DNA of 64,000 nucleotides from Alphaproteobacteria bacterium (lineage in GTDB: Bacteria; Pseudomonadota; Alphaproteobacteria; Micavibrionales; Micavibrionaceae): positions 744,001-808,000 of the forward strand of contig CP065008.1 of assembly GCA_016699735.1 (NCBI GenBank), read 5' to 3'. How positions within the stretch are numbered: the stretch's first letter is position 1; the number at the start of each line of letters is the position of its first letter. The notes under the pieces were generated by a model that saw nothing but the letters and a program-made list of their open reading frames with translations, searched no databases and was not told where the DNA came from. The position numbers and the translations under genes were made by a program. Below are positions 25,906 through 35,572 of the stretch, in pieces.

Positions 25906-28900
25906 TATTCTGCCGCCTCCACTTGTCCTTCTCCGTCCATCCAGTCCACCCGGTCGATCTTGCGGACAATCACAAATTCATCGCGGTTGGAACCGACAGT
26001 GCCGTAATAATTAAACCCATAAGACAACTGGGCGTAGCCGCCGATCATATGTGTTGGCTTGACGGTTGTCCGGGTGACAGAGTTATGAATTCCACCGCGG
26101 GCGTTGGTGATCTTGCTGCCCGGGGTGTTCACGATTTTCTCCTGCGCGTGGTACATCAGCATCATGCCCTCGTTCACGCGCTGGGAAACAACAGCACGGG
26201 CGACAATGGCGCCGTTCGTATTGAAAACCTCCAGCCAGTCATTGTCCCTCACGCCAATTTTCCGTGCATCGACCTCGCTGACCCACACAATCGGGCCACC
26301 CCGCGAAAGGGTAAGCAGATGCAGATTGTCCGAGTAGGTGGAGTGAATGCCCCATTTTTGGTGTGGTGTTATGAAGTTGAGCAGGATCGTCGGCGATTCC
26401 TTGCCGTGCTTGTCCAGCATAGATTGAACAGTGCGCGTATTAATTGGCGGGCGATAGGACACCAGAGCCTCACCGAAATCAATCATCCACGGGTGATCCT
26501 GATAAAGCTGCTGACGGCCGGTCAAGGTTCTCCAAGGGATAAACTCATGAACATTCGTATATCCGGCGTTATAGCAGACATGTTCGGACTCAAGGCCGCT
26601 CCATGTGGGGGAGCTGATGATCTTGCGTGGCTGCGCCTGTATATCGCGGAAGCGGATTTTTTCCTCCTCCTTGGGCTTGGCCAGATGCGTATGATCGCGA
26701 CCGGTAATTTTGCCAAGCGCCGCCCAAGCCTTAACAGCGACTTCGCCGTTTGTTTCCGGGGCAAGGCTAAGAACCGCTTCGCAGGCATCAATATCGGTTT
26801 CGATTTTAACGCGCCCTTGTTTTTCACCGTTGAGTTTTTTTAGGAAATCAACCTCATGCTGCGTATTCCAGCCAATACCTTTTCCCCCATTGCCCAATTT
26901 TTCCATCAGCGGACCAAGGGTCGTAAACCTCTCATAGGTCGCCGGGTAATCGCGCTCCACCACTTTCATGGTTGGTGCCGTTTTGCCCGGAATAAGTGGG
27001 CATTCACCCTTGCGCCACTCCTTAACATCGGGTTGAGAGAGTTCTCCAGCCGTATCGTGCTGTATAGGATTCAGGACAATCTCTTTTTCTACCCCCAGAT
27101 GACCAACACAAAGCTCCGAGAATTTTTTGGCAAAACCTTTGTATATTTCCCAATCGGATCTGCTTTGCCAGACCGGATCAATGGCTTTTGAAAGCGGGTG
27201 GATGAAGGGGTGCATATCGGAGGTATTGAGATCGTTCTTCTCATACCAGCTAGCCGTCGGCAGCACTATGTCCGAATACATACAGGTTGTGGACATACGG
27301 AAATCAAGGGTAACAACGAGATCAAGTTTTCCCTCGGGAGCCTTGTCATGCCATACGACTTCCGATGAACGGCTTTTTCCTTCCGCTCCAAGATCCTTGC
27401 CCTGCACGCCATGCTGCGTACCAAGAAAATATTTTAGGAAATACTCATGTCCCTTCCCGCTGGAGCCTAGAAGGTTGGAGCGCCAGACAAAGAGGTTTCG
27501 CGGCCAGTTTTTTTGATCGTCCGGGTCTTCGACGGACATACGCAAATCACCCTTTCCCAGACGCTCGACAACGTAATCCACGGCATCGCGCCCTTTGCTT
27601 TCAGCCTCTTTTACGAGGCTTATAGAGTTTTCCTCAAGCTGAGGGAAGAAAGGCAGCCAACCCATTCTGGCGGATTTGACGTTGCAGTCCATCAGCGTCC
27701 CGGACCACTGCCCACGATCGGCCAAAGGCGAAAGAATTTCATCCAGTTCCAGAGTTTCATAACGCCACTGATCGGTATGGGCATAGAAAAAGGATGTGGA
27801 GTTCTGTTGACGCGGCGGACGGCTCCAGTCCAGCGCGAAGGCTAAAGGCGCCCAGCCCGTTTGGGGGCGCAGTTTTTCCTGACCCACATAGTGCGACCAA
27901 CCGCCTCCGGATTGGCCGACACAGCCACAGAAGACCAGCATATTGATGCAGGCTCGGTAATTCATATCCATGTGATACCAATGGTTCATCGCTGCACCGA
28001 TGATGATCATCGACTTGCCCTTGGTGATGTGTGCGTTCTGGGCAAAGGCCCGGGCGACATGAATCACCTTTTCGGCCGGAACGCCCGTAATGCTCTCCTG
28101 CCATTTAGGGGTATAGGGGATGTTATCTTCATAGCTTGCGGCAACGTGATCGCCGCCCAGACCTTTGCGCTCAATACCGTATTGCGCACAAAGAAGATCG
28201 AAGACGCAGGCAACGGCCACTTTCTGCCCGTTCAGGTCAAGGACGCGCACGGGAACATTGCGCCCCAGGACATCATCGTTGGCATTGGGCTCGAAATATC
28301 CTGTCTCATGTGTCTGTCCGCCAAAATAAGGGAACCCCACTTTGACGATATCATCATGCGCCCCTAAAAGAGTTTTGCGAGGGCGAATGGTTTTTCCTGT
28401 TCTCGAGTCTGCGGGGGAGATATTCCATTTCCCTTCCTCTCCCCAACGGAAGCCGATCGATCCCGTAGGCACGGTAATCTGATCCGTTTCCTCATCAAAG
28501 CAAACGGTTTTCCACTCGGGATTGTTTTTCTCGTTCAAATCACCCTTGAAATCGGATGCTCGTACCATACGCCCTGGCACAAAAAGGCCATCCCGCTGCT
28601 CAAGCTTGACCAAAAAGGGCATATCCGAGTAGGCACGGCAGTAATCATCGAAATATTCCGAAGGATTTTCGAGATGAAACTCCTTGAGAATGACATGCCC
28701 CATCGCCATGCCGAGTGCAGCGTCAGTGCCCTGACGAGGGTTCAACCAGATATCGCCAAACTTGGAGGCTTCGGAGTAGTCAGGCGTAATAGTGACGACC
28801 TGGGTTCCCTTATATCGGGCTTCGGTCATGAAGTGAGCATCGGGCGTCCGCGTCTGCGGCACATTTGATCCCCACATGATGATAAAGCCCGCATTATACC

Positions 28901-29633
28901 AGTCGGCGCTTTCGGGAACATCCGTCTGTTCGCCCCATGTTTGCGGGCTGGATGGGGGAAGGTCGCAATACCAGTCATAAAAACTCATGCAAACGCCGCC
29001 GAGAAGAGACAGGTAGCGCGAACCGGCAGCGTAGGAAATCATCGACATGGCGGGAATAGGAGAAAAACCGATGACACGGTCTGGCCCGTACTCCTTGATA
29101 GTGTGGATATTTGCGGCCGCGATGATCTCATTGACCTCATCCCACCCGGCCCGCACAAAGCCGCCAAGGCCGCGAACCAGCTGATAGGATTTTCTCTGGG
29201 CAGGATCCGCCTGAATGGCTGCCCATGCCTTGACGGGGTCGCTGCCGGATTTTTGTTTGGCGCTCCGCCAGAGTTCGAGTAACCGTTTGCGGACCATGGG
29301 ATATTTCAGGCGGTTGGCCGAGTAGATGTACCAGCTATAGCTCGCGCCGCGCGAGCATCCGCGGGGTTCATGATTCGGGAGATCAGGTCGCGTACGGGGG
29401 TAATCGGTTTGCTGTGTTTCCCATGTAATCAGGCCGTTCTTGACGTAGATTTTCCAGGAGCACGACCCAGTGCAGTTGACACCGTGCGTGGAGCGGACCA
29501 CTTTGTCGTGCGCCCAGCGGTCCCGGTAGGCTTTTTCCCATCCCCGGTTCTCATCGGTGGTAATCCCGTGGCCGTTTGAAAAAGGCTCACGTTTCTGGGA
29601 AAAGTAAGTAATCCGGTCTATGAAATAGCTCAT
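25905..29633 (-). CDS. narG: Respiratory nitrate reductase alpha subunit
   Basis: Catalytic Mo-bisMGD subunit reducing nitrate to nitrite on the cytoplasmic side. The FS0 cluster ligands H50, C54, C58 and C93 are visible (STHGVNCTGSCSW and PRGCSRG). The Mo-ligand Asp region reads YDWYCDLPPSSPQTWGEQTD. There is no Tat leader other than the vestigial N terminus common to NarG. 1242 aa, full length with no interruption. An FNR box 51 bases upstream (29684) would give a leader of about 16 bases. Confidence 0.97.
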   Translation of the reverse strand: MSYFIDRITYFSQKREPFSNGHGITTDENRGWEKAYRDRWAHDKVVRSTHGVNCTGSCSWKIYVKNGLITWETQQTDYPRTRPDLPNHEPRGCSRGASYSWYIYSANRLKYPMVRKRLLELWRSAKQKSGSDPVKAWAAIQADPAQRKSYQLVRGLGGFVRAGWDEVNEIIAAANIHTIKEYGPDRVIGFSPIPAMSMISYAAGSRYLSLLGGVCMSFYDWYCDLPPSSPQTWGEQTDVPESADWYNAGFIIMWGSNVPQTRTPDAHFMTEARYKGTQVVTITPDYSEASKFGDIWLNPRQGTDAALGMAMGHVILKEFHLENPSEYFDDYCRAYSDMPFLVKLEQRDGLFVPGRMVRASDFKGDLNEKNNPEWKTVCFDEETDQITVPTGSIGFRWGEEGKWNISPADSRTGKTIRPRKTLLGAHDDIVKVGFPYFGGQTHETGYFEPNANDDVLGRNVPVRVLDLNGQKVAVACVFDLLCAQYGIERKGLGGDHVAASYEDNIPYTPKWQESITGVPAEKVIHVARAFAQNAHITKGKSMIIIGAAMNHWYHMDMNYRACINMLVFCGCVGQSGGGWSHYVGQEKLRPQTGWAPLAFALDWSRPPRQQNSTSFFYAHTDQWRYETLELDEILSPLADRGQWSGTLMDCNVKSARMGWLPFFPQLEENSISLVKEAESKGRDAVDYVVERLGKGDLRMSVEDPDDQKNWPRNLFVWRSNLLGSSGKGHEYFLKYFLGTQHGVQGKDLGAEGKSRSSEVVWHDKAPEGKLDLVVTLDFRMSTTCMYSDIVLPTASWYEKNDLNTSDMHPFIHPLSKAIDPVWQSRSDWEIYKGFAKKFSELCVGHLGVEKEIVLNPIQHDTAGELSQPDVKEWRKGECPLIPGKTAPTMKVVERDYPATYERFTTLGPLMEKLGNGGKGIGWNTQHEVDFLKKLNGEKQGRVKIETDIDACEAVLSLAPETNGEVAVKAWAALGKITGRDHTHLAKPKEEEKIRFRDIQAQPRKIISSPTWSGLESEHVCYNAGYTNVHEFIPWRTLTGRQQLYQDHPWMIDFGEALVSYRPPINTRTVQSMLDKHGKESPTILLNFITPHQKWGIHSTYSDNLHLLTLSRGGPIVWVSEVDARKIGVRDNDWLEVFNTNGAIVARAVVSQRVNEGMMLMYHAQEKIVNTPGSKITNARGGIHNSVTRTTVKPTHMIGGYAQLSYGFNYYGTVGSNRDEFVIVRKIDRVDWMDGEGQVEAAE

Positions 29634-29683
29634 GCTCTAAACTCCTGATGGCCGCATTGTGTCCATATCCGCAAAACCTCCCC

Positions 29684-29697
29684 TTGATCTGAATCAA
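29684..29697. promoter_or_regulatory. FNR box (narGHJI)
   Basis: TTGATCTGAATCAA within a longer perfect palindrome (CCCCTTGATCTGAATCAAGGGG without gaps), in the gap between narK2 and narG. The centre is 41.5 bp from a predicted start near 29649. The extended stem may also act as a terminator for narK2. Confidence 0.85.
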
Positions 29698-29711
29698 GGG
29701 GAGAAGAATAG

Positions 29712-31319
29712 TTACGGATTTTTGTATTTCGCCCCGGGTCTGAGATACGCCGCCCAGTTCAGAATGAGGCAAAGCATATAAAATCCTGCAAAACCATAGA
29801 GCGCCAGTTCGGGGGTTCCTTGCTCGATCTGCTCTCCGAAAACGATCGGGATGATGAAGGCGCCGTAAGCGGCCACCGCCGACGTCCAGCCCAGTACCGG
29901 GCCAGCCTGCTGCCGGTCAAAGACTACAGCGACGGTGCGGAAAGTCGATCCGTTGCCGATGCCTGCCGCCAGAAACAGGGTCATGAAGGTTAGAAAGAAG
30001 GGCATGAAAAAGACTTCCGGTGTCGCGGAAGCATAGGCGGCCTGCATATAGTGCGCCGCGCCGAGAGCGCCTGCGACCATAACGACAGAGCATATCTGTG
30101 TGACCAGTGCCCCTCCCATTTTGTCAGACAGCAAGCCGCCGATAGGACGGATCACCGCTCCGATAAACGGCCCGATCCATGCGTAGGTGAGCGCACTGGG
30201 GGCATTCGGATTCGCCAGCGTATGCGTCAGGACGCCATCCGGCCCCGCAACGTGCTGAAATCCAAAAATAACCTTGATCGAGAGAGGCAAGGCAGCCGAA
30301 TAGCCGATGAACGATCCGAACGTCATGGTGTAAATAATCGTCATGATCCAGGTATGCGGATGGCTGAAGATTTTATACTGGGCACGCACACGCTGGCTGA
30401 GTCCGGGCAGGATAGCCAGTATTCCAACCGTGGCCGCGATGACAGCGGGAAGCACGATCCATTTGCTGACATCCAGACCGGAGCCGTTTGCGCTTTCAGG
30501 GAGGATCAGCCAAAGCCCGACGACGGAAGTGAGCAAACCGACGGCCAGCATAACTGCAATCTTAATAAAGGAAGACAAGGGGTTGCCAATTTGCGGAGAA
30601 ACGTGTTCGGCCCGCACGTTGCTTAGCATCATCCAGGACAGGATAGTCAGGGGAACAAGGATGGCCGCCCAGATGTAACCGGAGTTGGCGATCCAGGTAG
30701 CAGAGCCAGCCGGGATTTTTCCAATCAATGTGCCGGAATCGCTGGTCAGGATCATCGGGTCGCCGCCAAAGAGCCCGAAAGTCATCACAAACGGAATAAG
30801 AATTTGCGTAGCCGTAACACCGAAATTACCTAAACCGGCATTGAGCCCGAGGGAAAGCCCCTGCATTCTTTTCGGGAAGAAAAAATTGATGTTCGACATT
30901 GAGGAGGCAAAATTGCCGCCTCCGAAACCGCAAAACAGGGCAAGAAGTTGAAAGACCCAGAGCGGCGTGTTGATATCTTGCAGCGCGATACCTGTTCCAA
31001 CCGCCGGAGCGATCAAAAGCAGGGTGGTAAAGAAGATCGTATTCCGCCCGCCCGCGAGCCGGATGAAAAAGGATGAAGGAATACGTAAAGTCGCACCAGA
31101 AAGTCCGGCGATGGAGTTCAAGGTGAACAGGTCGGTCTTGCTGAACGGAAAGCCCAGATTAAGCATCTGCACGGTGATGACGCTCCAGTAAATCCAGACG
31201 GCGAAGCCGCAAAGTAGACACGGAATGGAAATCCATAACGTTCTCCACGCGATGCTTTTCCCTTCCGCTTCCCAGAACGCCTCGTTCTCGGGATCCCATA
31301 TCTGAAGATCTTTAGCCAT
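29712..31319 (-). CDS. NarK2-type nitrate/nitrite transporter (MFS)
   Basis: Major-facilitator protein of the nitrate/nitrite porter family, about 12 membrane segments with a longer periplasmic or cytoplasmic insertion. Signatures are GLSGATLRIPSSFF and the nitrate-signature stretch ALFCGFGGGNFASSMSNINFFFPKR in the first half, and FLAAGIGNGSTFRTVAVVF in the second. The 535-aa length suits the NarK2 subtype, usually a nitrate/nitrite antiporter. It is 12 bases after a shorter NarK1-type gene; in some denitrifiers the two are fused. Confidence 0.92.
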   Translation of the reverse strand: MAKDLQIWDPENEAFWEAEGKSIAWRTLWISIPCLLCGFAVWIYWSVITVQMLNLGFPFSKTDLFTLNSIAGLSGATLRIPSSFFIRLAGGRNTIFFTTLLLIAPAVGTGIALQDINTPLWVFQLLALFCGFGGGNFASSMSNINFFFPKRMQGLSLGLNAGLGNFGVTATQILIPFVMTFGLFGGDPMILTSDSGTLIGKIPAGSATWIANSGYIWAAILVPLTILSWMMLSNVRAEHVSPQIGNPLSSFIKIAVMLAVGLLTSVVGLWLILPESANGSGLDVSKWIVLPAVIAATVGILAILPGLSQRVRAQYKIFSHPHTWIMTIIYTMTFGSFIGYSAALPLSIKVIFGFQHVAGPDGVLTHTLANPNAPSALTYAWIGPFIGAVIRPIGGLLSDKMGGALVTQICSVVMVAGALGAAHYMQAAYASATPEVFFMPFFLTFMTLFLAAGIGNGSTFRTVAVVFDRQQAGPVLGWTSAVAAYGAFIIPIVFGEQIEQGTPELALYGFAGFYMLCLILNWAAYLRPGAKYKNP

Positions 31320-31331
31320 GACCGTCTCTCC

Positions 31332-32624
31332 TTAATGTGTGTTGTTATGGGGGGCATCCCCAAGTTCAGGCAGGTATTTTGACTTCTGGAGGTTGCGCTC
31401 CATCAGGATGATTGTTATATGCATCCAAACCAGAGCCACCGCGACAAGGGCGAACATCAGCATGAAACAGCTGGTCCAAATATTCAGGACATCATTCATG
31501 AAGCCAAAGCATATGGGCAGAAAAAAGCCACCCAGCCCGCCAATCAGTCCGACGATTCCGGCCACAGAACCGACATCGTTTGGATAATAAACCGGAATAT
31601 GTTTGTAGATCGCGGCTTTGCCAAGCGACATAAAAAAGCCCAGGACAAAAACAATAGCTGTAAAGGGGATAAACCCCCACCCGAAGCTGAAAGCAATATC
31701 GCCCTTGATGCCATGAACGACGTAATCGGTCTGCGGATAGGACAGAAGGAAACAGCAACCGGCACAGACGAAGAATGTCCAGTACATGACCATCCGTGCG
31801 CCGTATTTATCGGACAAGTATCCGCCGACGGCCCGAAAAAGAGATCCCGCTACGGAAAACAGGGCAGCCAGAACGCCTGCGGTCTTGATGTCCATACCGT
31901 ACACACCCACGTAGTAGCGCGGAAGCCACAGAGCCAAGGCGACAAAGCCTCCGAAAACGAAAAAGTAATAGAGGGAAAAGCGCCAGACCTGCAGCTTCTT
32001 AAGAGGCTTAAGTGAATCCCACATTGATTTAGGCGCCGTCTTGGAGGCCTTTTGTGCCTGAATTTGGGGCTCGTCTTTGGTCATGATCCAGAACAAAACG
32101 GCCATGACCACTAGCGAGACCGCCCAGATCTGCGCCACGGTATGCCAGCCGTACGAAACCATCACAAATGGGGCAAGGAACTTGGTGACGGCGGCCCCGA
32201 TATTGCCCATACCGTAAACACCTAAAGCTGTTCCCTGATGAGCCTTGTCGTACCACTTTGAAAGGTAAGCAATGCCGACAACGAAACTTCCGCCCGATAA
32301 ACCCACGCCTAGAGCCGTGAGCAGGAGCATTTCGTAAGTATCGGCATATATCAGGCACCAAGTGAAGAAAGCAGAGGAAAGCATCACGGCCATGAAGATC
32401 GGGCGACCGCCATATTGGTCCGCCCAGATTCCTAAAAATAATCTTACAAGCGAGCCGGTAAGAATGGGCGTACCGATGAGCAGGCTGAATTGTGTATCGT
32501 TCAGCCCCAAATCTTCCTTGATTTGGACCCCGATAATGGCAAAGATCGTCCAGACGGCGAAACAGATCGTAAAAGCAAGGGTCGTAAGAGAGAGCGCAAA
32601 GTTCTGGTCTGTTTTTAAGCTCAT
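31332..32624 (-). CDS. NarK1-type nitrate transporter (MFS)
   Basis: 430-aa MFS protein, first gene of the narK1-narK2 pair. It shows VRLFLGIWADQYGGRPIFM (MFS loop 2-3), the glycine-rich GVGLSGGSFVVGIAYLSKWYD, and a second-half IVGLIGGLGGFFLPICFGF. NarK1-type porters import nitrate with protons, whereas NarK2 exchanges nitrate for nitrite; that split is inferred from the two-gene layout. An FNR box at 32730 lies upstream. Confidence 0.92.
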   Translation of the reverse strand: MSLKTDQNFALSLTTLAFTICFAVWTIFAIIGVQIKEDLGLNDTQFSLLIGTPILTGSLVRLFLGIWADQYGGRPIFMAVMLSSAFFTWCLIYADTYEMLLLTALGVGLSGGSFVVGIAYLSKWYDKAHQGTALGVYGMGNIGAAVTKFLAPFVMVSYGWHTVAQIWAVSLVVMAVLFWIMTKDEPQIQAQKASKTAPKSMWDSLKPLKKLQVWRFSLYYFFVFGGFVALALWLPRYYVGVYGMDIKTAGVLAALFSVAGSLFRAVGGYLSDKYGARMVMYWTFFVCAGCCFLLSYPQTDYVVHGIKGDIAFSFGWGFIPFTAIVFVLGFFMSLGKAAIYKHIPVYYPNDVGSVAGIVGLIGGLGGFFLPICFGFMNDVLNIWTSCFMLMFALVAVALVWMHITIILMERNLQKSKYLPELGDAPHNNTH

Positions 32625-32729
32625 AGGTGGCCTCCGACAACATATTAAAATAGCGTCATTTTTTTAGGGAATGGTGCTTCTCTTCCCTCAAATTTGCGCG
32701 TAATATTGCACCCGCTAAGGAAGGCGGAC

Positions 32730-32743
32730 TTGATTCAGATCAA
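32730..32743. promoter_or_regulatory. FNR box (narK1K2 / Crp-Fnr gene 2)
   Basis: TTGATTCAGATCAA between divergent narK1 and the Crp/Fnr gene at 32779. Class II geometry gives a start near 32695 for narK1, with a leader of about 70 bases. Toward the regulator it would leave almost no leader, so narK1 is the better target, or the regulator autorepresses. Confidence 0.8.
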
Positions 32744-32778
32744 GCGCAAGCAAATAGAGAACAGCGAAAAGAAAAGAC

Positions 32779-33525
32779 ATGATAACCCTTCCCAAGGATT
32801 TACCGGGTGCTAGAAAACCTCAGATTTTCGACGGGTTGCAGGAGGACAGCCTCCAGAAGATTTTATCCCATTCCGTTATTCAGGAGCATGACCCCACTCA
32901 CCTACTTGTGCAGCAAGGAGACAAGCCTCAAGGCCTGTATCTCGTCCTGGAGGGAACGCTGAAAACCCTTCGGCTCAACGAAGACGGCCACGAAGCAACG
33001 ATACGTATGCTGGAGCCGGGGGATACCTGTATGGAGGCTGTTCTCTTTATGGGCGGCCCATCGCCGATATCCGTGCAGTCTATGACAAAATCAAAACTGC
33101 TGATGATTCCAGAGCGTACAGTAAAAAAGCAGGTTCTTGAGGATTCGCATTTTGCCGTCAACATCCTGAAGATTGTGACCCATCACTACAAAAACGCTAT
33201 GCACCAGATCGACGCCATGAATATCAAGACCCCCCTTCAGCGAGTCGGCTATTATTTTCTGACAAAGCATCTGGAGGCCGGTCACGACAATTTGGAGTTT
33301 TGCCTGCCTTTCAGAAAGCAAACGATCGCCAATTATCTGGGAATGACTCCCGAGACTTTTTCCCGGACGCTCAAGCAGATGAAAGGGTTGGGGATTGAGG
33401 TTGAAGACGATAGCATCCGCATGAAGGACGCTTTTGCCCTCTGCCATTTTTGCGATGCCGATACGGCTTCCCTATGCCAAAGACACAACAAGGAAGAGTG
33501 CAAGGAGTGCCCTCTTCATCACTAA
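32779..33525 (+). CDS. Crp/Fnr-family regulator 2 with C-terminal Cys cluster
   Basis: 248 aa with an effector beta-barrel, dimer helix and winged helix. The recognition helix holds E192-x2-S195-R196 (TPETFSRTL), fitting the TTGAT boxes around it. The N-terminal Cys set of E. coli FNR is missing. Instead the C terminus carries C222, C225, C233, C241 and C244 (CHFC, SLC, CKEC) with several His. Bacillus subtilis FNR uses C-terminal Cys to hold its [4Fe-4S] cluster, so an oxygen-sensing cluster here is plausible. Convergent with moeA, overlapping by four bases. Confidence 0.92.
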   Translation: MITLPKDLPGARKPQIFDGLQEDSLQKILSHSVIQEHDPTHLLVQQGDKPQGLYLVLEGTLKTLRLNEDGHEATIRMLEPGDTCMEAVLFMGGPSPISVQSMTKSKLLMIPERTVKKQVLEDSHFAVNILKIVTHHYKNAMHQIDAMNIKTPLQRVGYYFLTKHLEAGHDNLEFCLPFRKQTIANYLGMTPETFSRTLKQMKGLGIEVEDDSIRMKDAFALCHFCDADTASLCQRHNKEECKECPLHH

Positions 33526-34742
33526 ATAGCCGGATAGACCTCAAACAGTTCGTTCTGTACGATTTCGGAATGATCTTCGGGGATGTGCGCCCAGGCATTC
33601 ATGGTAAGGAACGGACGGGTTTTAAAGGATTCCTGTCCGTCCAAAATCTCGAAGGAGACCTGCCCGTTTTCTGTATGGTTAAGTACGCATTTGAGGATCA
33701 GGTGTAATCCGGGTTTTTTGGACAAATTCGTCATACAATGTGCAAACAGGGGCTTTTCAGGGGGCTGCCTTTGCAGAACACGCAGGGCTTCACGGACAAA
33801 AAAACGCAACCCGACCGCCGTCGCCACCGGATTTCCGGGCAATCCGAAATACGGAATTCCTGAGGGAAGATGCGCCAGAAGATTAGGCTTTCCGGGCTTG
33901 ATTCGAACCTTATGATATAAAATATTTGCGCCGATGGCCTTTAAAGCCTCTTTAACAAAATCGTATGTTCCCGCAGAGACGGCTCCCGAAGAAACGATAA
34001 GGTCAAATCCGTGCGCCTGCGCATCCGCCAAGGTTTTTGTAAACATGTTCGGGTCGTCTCTAAGGGCGTGAATCGCGTGAACTTCCGCGCCGAGTGCCTG
34101 CAAATAAGATTGAGCAAACGGCCCGTTCGAATTGTAAATCTGACCGGGACCAAGCGCCGTGGCCGGATCGTCGATAACCTCATCCCCGGTGGAAAGAAAA
34201 AGGATTTTTGGCTTTTTATAAACCCGTAGAGCAGGCACACCGGCGGTGGCCAGAGGCAGAATATGCAGCTGTGTAAGATATTGTCCCCTCTGAACGAGCG
34301 GGGAACCGGATTTAAAGTCCTCTCCGGCGCGCCTGATATGTGCTCCGGCCTTAGGCAGGGATGCGAAGATCACCCTGTCTGCCGTCACTTGCACATCTTC
34401 GAAGGGAACAACAGAGTCCGTGTCAAAGGGAATCGGTGCCCCGGTCATAACCTGCCAGCACCCGCGCTCGAAATCTAAACCTTCCACGCTTTGTCCGGCA
34501 GCAATAATACCCGACAAAGGCAGCGCAAAAGGCTCAGGAAACCGTGCGGCTTTGAAATCTGCAAGCCGCACGGCAAAACCGTCCATCGCTGTGTTGTGAA
34601 AGGGCGGATTATCAACTCTGGCCTGAATATCATCTGCGCAAACACGCCCCACAGCGGAGCCAAGAGAGACAGTTTCAACATCCAGACTGCGGGATTTAAT
34701 CAAGTCCGAGATCATACGCAGGGCATCACGATAAGAGATCAT
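33522..34742 (-). CDS. moeA: Molybdopterin molybdenumtransferase
   Basis: Inserts molybdate into adenylated molybdopterin made by Mog. 406 aa with MoeA domains: NPPFHNTAMDGFAVR near residue 45, the MTGAPIPFDTDSVVPFED segment, FLSTGDEVID, SSGAVSAGTYDFVKEAL and GLPGNPVATAVG. It lies apart from the moa operon but probably follows a 53-aa ORF behind another FNR box at 34984. The start at 34742 follows the small ORF by 13 bases. Confidence 0.95.
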   Translation of the reverse strand: MISYRDALRMISDLIKSRSLDVETVSLGSAVGRVCADDIQARVDNPPFHNTAMDGFAVRLADFKAARFPEPFALPLSGIIAAGQSVEGLDFERGCWQVMTGAPIPFDTDSVVPFEDVQVTADRVIFASLPKAGAHIRRAGEDFKSGSPLVQRGQYLTQLHILPLATAGVPALRVYKKPKILFLSTGDEVIDDPATALGPGQIYNSNGPFAQSYLQALGAEVHAIHALRDDPNMFTKTLADAQAHGFDLIVSSGAVSAGTYDFVKEALKAIGANILYHKVRIKPGKPNLLAHLPSGIPYFGLPGNPVATAVGLRFFVREALRVLQRQPPEKPLFAHCMTNLSKKPGLHLILKCVLNHTENGQVSFEILDGQESFKTRPFLTMNAWAHIPEDHSEIVQNELFEVYPAI

Positions 34743-34755
34743 GAATGCTCTTTAC

Positions 34756-34917
34756 TCAGTCCGTCGCTTTATCGCAAGCCGCTTTTTCCTTGTGGCTTAA
34801 AATTATGGACGAAGGTTTAAGAACAGAGAAGGAAGGAAGCGCTTCGAAATCGCATGCGCCACCGAGGTATGACGAGTTTGGATCTCGAAAATCTGGCAGG
34901 GAAGAGGAAGAAGACAT
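34756..34917 (-). CDS. Possible 53-aa protein upstream of moeA
   Basis: Short frame beginning MSSSSSLPDFRDP, with Cys at residues 22 and 48. The ATG at 34917 has GAGG about 10 bases upstream, and the frame stops 13 bases before moeA. It begins about 32 bases after the start expected from the FNR box at 34984, so it would be the first gene of the moeA transcript. Not recognised; it could also be untranslated leader. Confidence 0.4.
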   Translation of the reverse strand: MSSSSSLPDFRDPNSSYLGGACDFEALPSFSVLKPSSIILSHKEKAACDKATD

Positions 34918-34983
34918 CTTATAACCTCATTTTTAAAAATAATATAAGCATATCAATGGGATCATAGAAGGCTATTCGGTCGT

Positions 34984-34997
34984 TTGATCTGGATCAA
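34984..34997. promoter_or_regulatory. FNR box (moeA operon / ubiTUV)
   Basis: TTGATCTGGATCAA between the divergent moeA and ubiTUV units. Class II spacing predicts starts near 34949 (minus) and 35032 (plus). Confidence 0.8.
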
Positions 34998-35032
34998 TAT
35001 ATATGGACTTCTCCGACCCTAATCTGTCCTGC

Positions 35033-35572
35033 ATGAAAAACCGGGCAGGCAGACAAATACACAGGAGCGGGCAAGGATCGTCTTTGGCAAGGGGACTCTA
35101 TTTTTTGTTCGCTCCTCTTCCTTTACCCCTCGTCAATAGAACCTTCGGGCGGATGATGGCGGCGGTAAGCGCAAAGCGGCCCGAATTGTTTGAAAGACTG
35201 ACCGGACACTATCATAAAAAAATTCTGATCGACCCGACCAACCTTCCTTTTGTCATAGAATTATCTCCCGATCCCTTTAGGCCAAGGCTCAGAGCTCATC
35301 GAAGGGGCGCGATCAGAGTGGCGGATGCTCGGATCAGCGGTTCGTTTCTCACGCTTTTAGGTCTCATTGACGGGCGTTTGGACGGCGACGCTCTTTTTTT
35401 TAGCAGAGACATAAAGGTGGAGGGTGATACCGAAGCCGTTGTAAGTCTTCGAAACGCCTTGGATGACATTGAGGGAACGATTGCACAGGACGTTGCAAGT
35501 TTTTTCGGTCCCCCCGGTCGCGTCGCTCTTAGCCTGACAAGAAGGATAGGTAATCGTGTCAGCAGAGCATAA
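35033..35572 (+). CDS. ubiT: SCP2-domain accessory factor for anaerobic ubiquinone synthesis
   Basis: UbiT binds quinone intermediates and is required, with UbiU and UbiV, for oxygen-independent ubiquinone synthesis. The SCP2 domain is seen in FVIELSPDP, ADARISGSFLTLLGLIDG and the family hallmark DGDALFFSRDIKVEGDTE. The start is uncertain. An ATG at 35003 would lie upstream of the FNR-predicted transcript start (about 35032), and the ATG at 35033 would be nearly leaderless. A TTG at 35084 has a good AAGGA site and still includes the whole conserved region. It overlaps ubiU by 17 bases. Confidence 0.88.
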   Translation: MKNRAGRQIHRSGQGSSLARGLYFLFAPLPLPLVNRTFGRMMAAVSAKRPELFERLTGHYHKKILIDPTNLPFVIELSPDPFRPRLRAHRRGAIRVADARISGSFLTLLGLIDGRLDGDALFFSRDIKVEGDTEAVVSLRNALDDIEGTIAQDVASFFGPPGRVALSLTRRIGNRVSRA

